From an uncultured Veillonella sp. (GTDB taxonomy: Bacteria; Bacillota; Negativicutes; Veillonellales; Veillonellaceae), in the NCBI GenBank assembly GCA_900549845.1, contig URPT01000113.1, forward strand, positions 1 through 5,288: a DNA stretch of 5,288 nucleotides. Direction: 5' to 3'. Positions 1 through 5,288 of the stretch are shown here, piece after piece. The notes under the pieces are model-generated. The model saw only the letters and a program-made list of their open reading frames with translations. It did not search any database and was not told where the DNA came from. How positions within the stretch are numbered: position 1 is the first letter of the stretch; every line of letters begins with the position of its first letter. The translations under genes were made by a program, and so were the position numbers.

Positions 1-289
1 ATTCTGCATTTTTTACCATTGTGCGAAATTTATAGATGCCAAAGGTACGGCCATACTGTGTAACCCGTGTTTGACGAAAGAAAACCTCTCCTTCGCTATC
101 CCGTTTAATCATAATGGCTAACACAAGAAATACAGGGCTCAATATAATGAGCATTCCTGCGGCCATAAGGCGGTCAAAAATACTTTTACATAAAAGGCTC
201 CCACGCTTTTGATTTAACAATTCAAAATAAGGACGCACAGCTTCACACTGCAGCTCTTTTGGGAGATCGTGAAAGTTTTTTACTAGCAT
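1..289 (-). CDS. Monotopic phosphoglycosyl transferase (bacterial sugar transferase, PglC/WcfS-like), C-terminus outside window
   Basis: This enzyme probably starts repeat-unit synthesis by moving a sugar phosphate from a UDP-sugar to undecaprenyl phosphate at the cytosolic face of the inner membrane. Only the first 96 codons lie in the window. The start is ATG 287-289; an in-frame stop at 305-307 bounds it upstream, and AAGGA (300-304) lies 10 bases before it. After a leader of about 35 residues come KSIFDRLMA (35-43), a hydrophobic segment (about 41-61) with the Ser-Pro helix break (S51-P52) typical of the re-entrant helix, IKRDSEGEVFFRQTRV (61-76) and FGIYKFRTM (83-91), all hallmarks of the family. 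The catalytic Asp-Glu pair lies further on, beyond the window. No set of four N-terminal membrane helices is present, so this is the small form, not the long WcaJ/WbaP form. It overlaps the aminotransferase by 7 bases, suggesting coupled translation with the enzyme likely to make its sugar substrate. Family assignment is strong; sugar specificity is inferred. Confidence 0.93.
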   Translation of the reverse strand, partial: MLVKNFHDLPKELQCEAVRPYFELLNQKRGSLLCKSIFDRLMAAGMLIILSPVFLVLAIMIKRDSEGEVFFRQTRVTQYGRTFGIYKFRTMVKNAE

Positions 290-1482
290 TCCGTAATAAT
301 CCTTTTAAACTGTTCAATGATATATTGCACTTCTTCATCTGTTAGCAATGTATGAAGAGGCAATGTGATTTCATTTTTAAACTGATTATAAGCATTTGGA
401 TAATCATCAATAGTGAATCCTAAATTTTTGTAAGCCGTATGCATCGGAATTGGTTTGTAATGTACATTCGTTGCAATGCCAGCTTCAGCCATAGCTTCAA
501 TTACCTTGTTGCGATATTCAGCATCTTGTCCATCTAAACGTACTAAATACAAGTGCCCACTACTTTGATGTTCATCAGTATAATGATGTAGCAATGTAAC
601 CGGTAAGTCTTTAAAAGCTGTATCATAAGCTTCGATGATTTCTTTACGACGTGCTAACAAATTTGGGTATCGCTCAAATTGAGCTAATCCAATAGCCGCC
701 ATAATATCGGTCATATTACATTTATAATAGGTACCTTTAATATCATATTCCCAAGCACCTGCTTTTGTTTTTGCAAGAGCATCCTTATCTTGACCATGCA
801 AAGATAATAATTGGAATTGCTTATAAATAGCTTCATCATCGATACCATCTATGTGTCGCCATGTAGCACAGCCCCCTTCAGCAGTTGTAAAATTCTTTAC
901 TGCATGGAAGGAAAAGCTACTAAAATCAGCTACATTACCTGTTGGTGTACCTTTATATGAGGCCCCAAAGGAGTGTGCACAGTCCGCTACAATAGGAATA
1001 TGTGCCAATGCTTTTTGAATATCATTAGATGGTGTAAAGAGAGATTTCTTTTCTTCTACAATGGAACGCAAACGATCGTAGTCACAAGGGACCCCTGCAA
1101 TATCTACGGGGATAATAGCTTTTGTTTTTGGCGTAATAGCACGAGCCACTGCATCGTAATCCATTTCAAAGGAATCTTTTTGGGTATCTACAAGAACTAG
1201 TGTAGCTCCCACATGAACAACAGGACTTGCACTAGCTGTATAGGAATAAGCACTAGTAATTACTTCATCGCCGGGGCCAATACCTAATACACGAAGAGAC
1301 ATCTCAAGCGCCGCGGTAGCAGAGTTTAAACAAACAGCTTTAGGTGTACCTAACTGTGCCGCAATCTTTTTCTCTAATTCTTTTGTGCGCGGACCAGTTG
1401 TAATCCAACCACTTTTTAAGGCTTCTACAACTTCATTGATTTCTAACTCTGTAATATCGGGAGGGGAAAAATTAATTTTCAT
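283..1482 (-). CDS. DegT/DnrJ/EryC1-family PLP-dependent nucleotide-sugar aminotransferase
   Basis: This cytosolic enzyme probably transfers an amino group (usually from glutamate) to the C4 keto group of the UDP-4-keto-6-deoxy sugar made by the dehydratase at 3736-5288, giving a UDP-4-amino-4,6-dideoxy sugar. It has 399 residues from the ATG at 1480-1482. Fold-type I landmarks are present: GWITTGP near residue 25, phosphate-binding NSATAAL (53-59), Asp167 in VADCAHSFGA to pair with the PLP ring nitrogen, and the Schiff-base Lys196 in SFHAVKNFTTAEGG. An insertion of roughly 15-20 residues (about 139-160) precedes the Asp strand, compared with the shortest family members. The C-terminal part has NVHYKPIPMH and LPLHTLLTDEEV. 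A longer reading from TTG 1486-1488 was rejected because the strong GAGGTGA site abuts that TTG but sits 6 bases from the ATG. The TAG stop overlaps the next start by 7 bases. From memory it resembles WcfR-like enzymes of Bacteroides capsule loci more than C. jejuni PglE. The exact sugar product is not proven. Confidence 0.94.
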   Translation of the reverse strand: MKINFSPPDITELEINEVVEALKSGWITTGPRTKELEKKIAAQLGTPKAVCLNSATAALEMSLRVLGIGPGDEVITSAYSYTASASPVVHVGATLVLVDTQKDSFEMDYDAVARAITPKTKAIIPVDIAGVPCDYDRLRSIVEEKKSLFTPSNDIQKALAHIPIVADCAHSFGASYKGTPTGNVADFSSFSFHAVKNFTTAEGGCATWRHIDGIDDEAIYKQFQLLSLHGQDKDALAKTKAGAWEYDIKGTYYKCNMTDIMAAIGLAQFERYPNLLARRKEIIEAYDTAFKDLPVTLLHHYTDEHQSSGHLYLVRLDGQDAEYRNKVIEAMAEAGIATNVHYKPIPMHTAYKNLGFTIDDYPNAYNQFKNEITLPLHTLLTDEEVQYIIEQFKRIITEC

Positions 1483-1488
1483 ATACAA

Positions 1489-1495
1489 TCACCTC
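1489..1495 (-). promoter_or_regulatory. Ribosome-binding site of the aminotransferase (decides the start)
   Basis: The minus strand reads GAGGTGA here, a near-ideal Shine-Dalgarno sequence. It ends 6 bases before the ATG at 1480-1482 but directly abuts the in-frame TTG at 1486-1488. The spacing makes the ATG the real start and shortens the protein by two residues relative to the longest open frame. Confidence 0.8.
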
Positions 1496-1522
1496 ATGAC
1501 TTTCTGTACCTTATGGATACGC

Positions 1523-1539
1523 TTGATTTATCAAATCAA
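1523..1539. repeat. AT-rich perfect inverted repeat in the gap between the P-loop protein and aminotransferase genes
   Basis: TTGATTT and AAATCAA form a perfect 7-base dyad around a 3-base centre, within a 74-base gap. The stem has one G-C pair per arm and no T run follows it on the minus strand, so it is not a convincing terminator. It could be a binding site for a regulator, an RNA processing site, or chance in AT-rich DNA. Confidence 0.35.
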
Positions 1540-1556
1540 ATTTATATTAATTACTA

Positions 1557-2168
1557 TTACGCATCAATTACGATGGATCCTAGTAGAGGAATACCAACCT
1601 GAGTCAGTCGTTTTTTTGCTTCTATTAAATCTTTAGGGCTTGTCACTTCATTCTTAACAACAAGCATAACACCGTCAGATTTTTCCGCTAATACAATAGC
1701 ATCCGTAACATCTAATACAGGTGGTGTATCAATGATAACCACATCGTATTCATCGCGAATATACTCCCAAATTGTAGATAACTTACTAGAATCAACTACT
1801 TCAGAAGGATGCTCAACTATCTCGCCGGCAGTAAGCACATCTAAATGAGGCACAATATTACGATGAATCGTCAAATCTTCATCCATAATAACTGCATTTG
1901 TAAGACCTTTATTTTGTACATTGAATGCTACATGCTGTACTGGATTACGTAAATTACCATCTACTAAAAGAACTTTATTATTATTCTTTGATAGAGCTAT
2001 TGCCGTATTGGCCGCCACCTCAGAGGTACCTTCTCCACTTGTAGCCGCTGTAATACAAATTATCTTACAATTATGTTGATTGCATACGTATTGTAAATTG
2101 CTGCGCAATGTACGATATGCCTCTACTAGCAGTGTATCACCACGTTCATTAGAAATTAGTCTTATCAT
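1557..2168 (-). CDS. CpsD/CapB-type P-loop protein of the BY-kinase family, probably catalytically degenerate
   Basis: The protein has 203 residues and is the cytosolic partner expected for the Wzz protein encoded one base upstream. The BY-kinase fold is recognisable: an E-x2-R-x2-R oligomerisation motif (E16, R19, R22 in EAYRTLRSNL), a P-loop (TSGEGTSEVAAN, 43-54), a Walker A' region (VLLVDGNLRNP, 66-76), and a Walker B-like strand with VIIDTPPVLDVTDA (144-157, D147). Several catalytic features are missing. The canonical GEGKST is GEGTSE, so the ATP-binding Lys is Thr48 and the next-but-one Ser/Thr is Glu50. The second Asp of Walker A' is Asn72. The protein ends at GSIVIDA, without the usual Asn after the last strand or the C-terminal tyrosine cluster. 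Codons ACC and GAG at the P-loop are each at least two changes from Lys and Thr, so a single sequencing error is unlikely. ATG 2166-2168 has AGAGG 5 bases upstream, inside the end of the Wzz gene. Family membership is clear; loss of kinase activity is inferred. Confidence 0.9.
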   Translation of the reverse strand: MIRLISNERGDTLLVEAYRTLRSNLQYVCNQHNCKIICITAATSGEGTSEVAANTAIALSKNNNKVLLVDGNLRNPVQHVAFNVQNKGLTNAVIMDEDLTIHRNIVPHLDVLTAGEIVEHPSEVVDSSKLSTIWEYIRDEYDVVIIDTPPVLDVTDAIVLAEKSDGVMLVVKNEVTSPKDLIEAKKRLTQVGIPLLGSIVIDA

Positions 2169-2169
2169 A

Positions 2170-3615
2170 TTAACCTCTCACTTTGCGCCACAATGCTACG
2201 ATACGATTACTAGGTTCTTCATATTCCTTTTCTTCATGATTTGGAATGACACCTAAGTTTTCAATACCAAGAATCTCATTGATTTCTTGTACGGATTGAA
2301 CCTTGCGATTACAGAAGAACTGACCCAATGTGTAAAGGCAACCAAGAATAATTCCTAAAATTGCAGAGCCTAATAAAATAAGTACTTTACGAGGAGCAAT
2401 AGCTTTTTCTGGCAATGTAGGAGCATCTACGATTTGCACTTCATTTGGCACCATTACTTCTGCTACCTTGGCTTCTTCTAAGCGTTTAGATAGCATTTCG
2501 TAAATATCTTGTGCTACATCTACATCACGTTTGGCTTGAATATAACCACGTTCTTTTTCTGGTAAGTTTTTCATAGCCTCTTCGTTTTCTTTATCAAGTT
2601 CAGCCAATGTAGACTCTTTGCCTTGTGCTACGGCTAAAGCCGCTTCATTTCTGAATTTATCGGCCAACAAACCTTGTTGAGCAGAATTGCTAGATGGTGC
2701 TTGTTGGGTTGCAATAGCATTAATCTCAGCATTTAAGCCGCTTTTTGCTTCTTCAATTTGTTGGTTAAGTTCTTTCATCGCAGGATGCTCATCAGTATAT
2801 TTGCCAACATAGGAAGCCCTACGAGATTCTAAATCGGCTAGTTGCCCTTTATAAGCCTGAACGGTAGCACTGTCAGCAATACTTTTACCAGCAGAACCTA
2901 ATTGCTCATTAATACTGCCCAACGCTGCTTGCGCTGTTTCTAAATCAAGTTGATTTTGAGCTTTCTCACGATCGATAAGGGTAATCTTATCCGTTAATCC
3001 CTTCATTTGATCTGCGGTGGAGTAAACCTTATTATCCACTTGGAATTGTTGCAATTTCTTTTCTGCTTGCTCCAATTCTTCTTTTGCAGTTACTACGCGT
3101 TTTTGCAAGAACTCACGTGTCGTCCGTTGCTCAACATGTGAAATGTCTGCTAAGCGCTTTAAGAATGTATCAATTAATAATTGATTAGCCTCTTGTGCTT
3201 GTTCTGGACTTTTACCAGTTACACTAACTTGTAATAATTCAGTTTCTTTATATGGTTTTGTTTCGATACGCGTTTTAACAAACTCTTCGTATGTAGGTGC
3301 TTTACCTGTTCCCTCTGGATCTTCAATAGCGGAAATAACAGGTTCTACAACATTACGACTCTTTAAAATTTCTGCATCTGTATTCATCAATTGACGTGCC
3401 ATAGAATCAGAATAACCATTAGCACTTGATAATACAGAGTTACTTAAACCTTGAGATTGTTTAATGCGCAACATAGATGTAGATTGATAGGTAGATGGTG
3501 CTAACAGGCTATATGCACCACCTAATACAATACAAGCAACCGTTACATTGATAATTTTACGGCGCCGTTTAACGAGGACTCTACCGACCTCTTTTAAATC
3601 AATAATTTGTTCCAC
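2170..3615 (-). CDS. Wzz/CapA-type polysaccharide chain-length determinant (polysaccharide co-polymerase)
   Basis: This inner-membrane protein sets the length of the polymer made by a Wzy-type polymerase and is the usual partner of a CpsD/CapB-type kinase. It has 481 residues. A short cytosolic N-terminus (IDLKEVGRVL, then KRRRK at 16-20) leads into a first membrane helix at about 21-40. A long extracytoplasmic domain (about 41-408) follows, rich in predicted coiled coil (about 160-300 and 320-385) and containing the family signature YTDEHPAMKELNQQI (273-287). A proline-rich stretch (PTLPEKAIAPRK, 399-410) precedes a second membrane helix at about 410-432 with a GxxxG pair (G421, G425). A cytosolic tail of about 50 residues (QEINEILGIENLGVIP) may contact the P-loop protein. 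The tail has only one tyrosine (Y465) and no kinase domain. The start is GTG at 3613-3615, chosen because AAAGGGG lies 7 bases upstream; the nearby ATG at 3617-3619 is out of frame and soon hits a stop. The TAA stop lies one base before the next gene, which implies translational coupling. Confidence 0.93.
   Translation of the reverse strand: MEQIIDLKEVGRVLVKRRRKIINVTVACIVLGGAYSLLAPSTYQSTSMLRIKQSQGLSNSVLSSANGYSDSMARQLMNTDAEILKSRNVVEPVISAIEDPEGTGKAPTYEEFVKTRIETKPYKETELLQVSVTGKSPEQAQEANQLLIDTFLKRLADISHVEQRTTREFLQKRVVTAKEELEQAEKKLQQFQVDNKVYSTADQMKGLTDKITLIDREKAQNQLDLETAQAALGSINEQLGSAGKSIADSATVQAYKGQLADLESRRASYVGKYTDEHPAMKELNQQIEEAKSGLNAEINAIATQQAPSSNSAQQGLLADKFRNEAALAVAQGKESTLAELDKENEEAMKNLPEKERGYIQAKRDVDVAQDIYEMLSKRLEEAKVAEVMVPNEVQIVDAPTLPEKAIAPRKVLILLGSAILGIILGCLYTLGQFFCNRKVQSVQEINEILGIENLGVIPNHEEKEYEEPSNRIVALWRKVRG
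2174..2178 (-). promoter_or_regulatory. Ribosome-binding site of the P-loop protein gene, inside the end of the Wzz gene
   Basis: The minus strand reads AGAGG, 5 bases before ATG 2166-2168, and overlaps the last two sense codons of the Wzz gene (AGA GGT TAA). A ribosome finishing Wzz would end on top of this site, which fits coupled, balanced synthesis of the two partners. Confidence 0.65.
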
Positions 3616-3622
3616 CCATATA

Positions 3623-3629
3623 CCCCTTT
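3623..3629 (-). promoter_or_regulatory. Ribosome-binding site of the Wzz gene (supports the GTG start)
   Basis: The minus strand reads AAAGGGG, 7 bases before GTG 3613-3615. The only nearby ATG (3617-3619) is out of frame, hits a stop after a few codons and is only 3 bases from the site, so GTG is the likely initiator. Confidence 0.7.
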
Positions 3630-3638
3630 CTGTGAAAG
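3626..3638 (-). promoter_or_regulatory. Small hairpin overlapping the Wzz ribosome-binding site
   Basis: On the minus strand CTTTC and GAAAG form a perfect 5-base-pair stem around the loop ACA. The 3' arm includes the AAAG of the AAAGGGG ribosome-binding site, so folding would partly hide it. The stem is short and weak, and no regulator or riboswitch family is recognised; it could be chance. Confidence 0.25.
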
Positions 3639-3647
3639 TTTACAAAC

Positions 3648-3666
3648 AACAGGGTCTCTCCCTTTT
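3648..3666 (-). repeat. Weak inverted repeat in the leader before the Wzz gene
   Basis: The minus strand has AAAAGGG, loop AGAGA, then CCCTGTT: a 7-pair stem with one mismatch. A moderately T-rich stretch (GTTTGT) follows. It is too weak and lacks a proper T run, so I do not call it a terminator; at most it could act as a mild pause or attenuation element between the dehydratase and Wzz genes. Confidence 0.25.
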
Positions 3667-3735
3667 AGGAATATGTACTGTATATCTCCCTCTCACGTAG
3701 ATTACAGTTTTGAATAAATGATTATAATTAAATTG

Positions 3736-5288
3736 TTATACATTATGATTTGGATGATATGTTGGGACGATATCTTGTAATACATTGATTACATCCAAAT
3801 CAGATTTACACGTTTCAAAGCGCTCGATTTCACCACTTAACCATTCTTGGTCTACATCTTCTAATGCAGCTTCAAAAATCTTCTTATGTGTAGTTGTGTT
3901 AGTGCCTTCTTCAGCAGTTAATAATTCTTCATATAGCTTTTCACCTGGACGTAAGCCAGTAAATTCAATACGAATATCTTTATCAGGCTCATATCCAGAA
4001 AGACGAATCATATTCTTTGCTAAATCAACAATTTTCACTGGTTCACCCATATCTAATAAGAACACTTCACCACCATTCCCCATAGCACCAGCTTGTAAAA
4101 CAAGTTGGCTTGCTTCTGGAATAGTCATAAAGTAACGAGTCATTTCGGGATCTGTAACAGTTACAGGGCCGCCAGCTTCAATTTGTTTACGGAATAATGG
4201 AATAACAGAACCTCGACTACCAAGAACATTACCAAAGCGAACGGTAATAAACTTTGTATCGTACTTATGATTCATACCAAGTACAACCTTTTCTGCCACT
4301 CGCTTCGTAGCACCCATGACACTTGTTGGATTTACCGCCTTGTCTGTGGAAATCATAACAAAACGTTCAACACCATGTGCCCCTGCTACATCTGCTACAT
4401 TACGAGTACCATAAATATTATTTAGCACCGCTGCAATTGGTTGGATTTCCATAAGTGGTACATGTTTATGAGCTGCAGCATGGAATACTACATCTGGTTC
4501 ATAGTCAGTAAAAATTTGGTCTAACTGATTTTTATCTCGAATATCAGCAATAATGGGAACCAAAGTCCCTTCAGGTACAATGGATCGCAACTCTTGGTGA
4601 ATAAGATAAATACTATTTTCACCATGTCCTAGTAACAATAGTTTTTTAGGTTTTACCCGCAGTACTTGACGACAGATTTCAGAACCAATAGAACCACCTG
4701 CACCAGTAACAAGAACTACTTTATCCTTAAGATATGGTTCCACCTTAGATGTATCGAGATGAATTTCATCACGCTCTAATAAGTCCTCAATAGAAACAGG
4801 ATGAAGATGGGATACAAGGACTTCGTCATCTAGTAACTGGTACATCCCCGGCAATGTATTAATCTTACATTTAAGAGGAGAGCAGATTTCCATAATCTCA
4901 CGAATGACATCGCGCTTTACAGATGGCATGGCAATGATAATTTCTTCAACCTTATATCTTGCTACAAGCATTGGAATATCTTCACGATTCCCTAAAATTC
5001 TAAAGCCATTCATAAGACGGTTATGTTTAAACATATCATCATCAACAAACCCAATGATTCTTCGAGACCGCTTATGATAACGTTCGATTTCACGAGCTAT
5101 CGTTGCACCGGCATCACCAGCACCTATAATGAGTGTATTTACTTGGCCACTTTCACCATCGTCCCCATTACTATAATGAAGTGCCACATAATGAAGTAAC
5201 ATACGTCCCATACCAACAGCACCTGTAGTGAGGAACCATGTAATAAAATAAATGGAACGTGGTAAAGATTTACCAAAAACAAACATAG
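3736..5288 (-). CDS. Nucleotide-sugar 4,6-dehydratase, CapD/WbpM/PglF-type membrane SDR (N-terminus outside window)
   Basis: This is probably an inner-membrane enzyme that converts UDP-GlcNAc to UDP-2-acetamido-4-keto-2,6-dideoxyhexose, the entry step to 4-amino-6-deoxy sugars. At least 516 residues are visible, ending at TAA 3736-3738. The frame stays open to the window edge, so the Met at 5286 is probably internal; large members of the family have about 600-650 residues and several N-terminal membrane helices. Visible residues about 11-33 look like the last helix. They are followed by a first Rossmann-like domain (IIGAGDAG, 53-60; GFVDDD, 79-84) and then the catalytic SDR domain with TGAGGSIGSE (194-203), STDKAVNP (313-320), MGATK (324-328), RFGNVLGSRGS (350-360) and LRPGEKLYEE (445-454). 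Met324 occupies the usual SDR Tyr position of YxxxK, as is normal for the long WbpM/PglF-type enzymes. It leads the visible operon and would feed the aminotransferase at 283-1482. Retaining or inverting stereochemistry cannot be told from sequence alone. Family assignment is very secure. Confidence 0.95.
   Translation of the reverse strand, partial: MFVFGKSLPRSIYFITWFLTTGAVGMGRMLLHYVALHYSNGDDGESGQVNTLIIGAGDAGATIAREIERYHKRSRRIIGFVDDDMFKHNRLMNGFRILGNREDIPMLVARYKVEEIIIAMPSVKRDVIREIMEICSPLKCKINTLPGMYQLLDDEVLVSHLHPVSIEDLLERDEIHLDTSKVEPYLKDKVVLVTGAGGSIGSEICRQVLRVKPKKLLLLGHGENSIYLIHQELRSIVPEGTLVPIIADIRDKNQLDQIFTDYEPDVVFHAAAHKHVPLMEIQPIAAVLNNIYGTRNVADVAGAHGVERFVMISTDKAVNPTSVMGATKRVAEKVVLGMNHKYDTKFITVRFGNVLGSRGSVIPLFRKQIEAGGPVTVTDPEMTRYFMTIPEASQLVLQAGAMGNGGEVFLLDMGEPVKIVDLAKNMIRLSGYEPDKDIRIEFTGLRPGEKLYEELLTAEEGTNTTTHKKIFEAALEDVDQEWLSGEIERFETCKSDLDVINVLQDIVPTYHPNHNV

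Noticed and set aside
1..289. Whether the transferase is a broken gene, since it lacks the catalytic Asp-Glu pair here
   Set aside because: The frame is open to the window edge and the missing motif lies further downstream in this family, so it is cut by the window, not truncated.
973..1200. Open frame of 75 codons on the plus strand
   Set aside because: It lies wholly within the aminotransferase on the opposite strand, encodes no recognisable domain and is a reading-frame shadow.
1385..1636. Open frame of 83 codons on the plus strand spanning the 74-base gap
   Set aside because: It overlaps the antisense of two strong genes, lacks a recognisable product and has low-complexity hydrophobic content; a shadow.
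3671..3686. Near-palindrome around TACTGTA in the leader before the Wzz gene
   Set aside because: Only a 3-base arm is truly symmetric and the outer ATAT pairs are interrupted; too short to call an operator.
3721..3726. Perfect TATAAT on the minus strand just after the dehydratase stop
   Set aside because: No acceptable -35 hexamer is found 16-19 bases upstream (candidates ATCATA, TCATAA, AATCAT), no extended -10 TG is present, and the surroundings are strongly AT-rich, so a chance match is likely.
3785..4135. Open frame of 116 codons on the plus strand
   Set aside because: It is fully antisense to the conserved C-terminal part of the dehydratase and shows no domain.
3736..5288. Whether Met in place of the SDR catalytic Tyr marks a dead dehydratase
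   Set aside because: Met at this position is normal for the large membrane WbpM/PglF-type dehydratases, and the neighbouring Thr-Asp-Lys and Lys residues are intact.

Overview
This window is a piece of a cell-surface polysaccharide (capsule/exopolysaccharide or O-antigen-like) biosynthesis locus. All five genes lie on the minus strand, so transcription runs from position 5288 down to 1. Base composition is AT-rich, each start examined has a purine-rich ribosome-binding site, and one gene uses GTG. The protein families suggest a low-GC Firmicute-lineage bacterium. The proteins look to me like those of Negativicutes such as Veillonella, but that is recall of family flavour and cannot be proven from this sequence. 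No RNA genes, CRISPR arrays, insertion sequences or phage genes are visible.

In transcription order the genes are: (1) a membrane-linked nucleotide-sugar 4,6-dehydratase of the CapD/WbpM/PglF type, cut at its N-terminus by the window edge (3736-5288); (2) a 120-base non-coding leader with weak secondary structure (3616-3735); (3) a Wzz-type chain-length determinant / polysaccharide co-polymerase (2170-3615, GTG start); (4) a short CpsD/CapB-type P-loop protein that follows one base later and whose catalytic motifs look degenerate (1557-2168); (5) a 74-base gap with a small AT-rich inverted repeat (1483-1556); (6) a DegT/DnrJ/EryC1-family PLP-dependent sugar aminotransferase (283-1482); and (7) the N-terminal 96 codons of a monotopic phosphoglycosyl transferase (bacterial sugar transferase) overlapping the aminotransferase by 7 bases and running off the window (1-289).

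The genes form two functional groups. The dehydratase, aminotransferase and phosphoglycosyl transferase form a plausible 'make the first sugar and load it on the lipid' module: UDP-GlcNAc to a 4-keto-6-deoxy sugar, to a 4-amino-4,6-dideoxy sugar, and then transfer of the sugar phosphate to undecaprenyl phosphate. The Wzz protein and its P-loop partner would control polymer length. The most notable feature is the P-loop partner. Its Walker A lysine is replaced by Thr, the second Walker A' Asp by Asn, and it has no C-terminal tyrosine cluster, yet the Glu-Arg-Arg oligomerisation motif is intact. It may therefore be a non-phosphorylating scaffold rather than a working tyrosine kinase. Otherwise this looks like an ordinary polysaccharide locus, and I see no clear evidence of a wholly new system.
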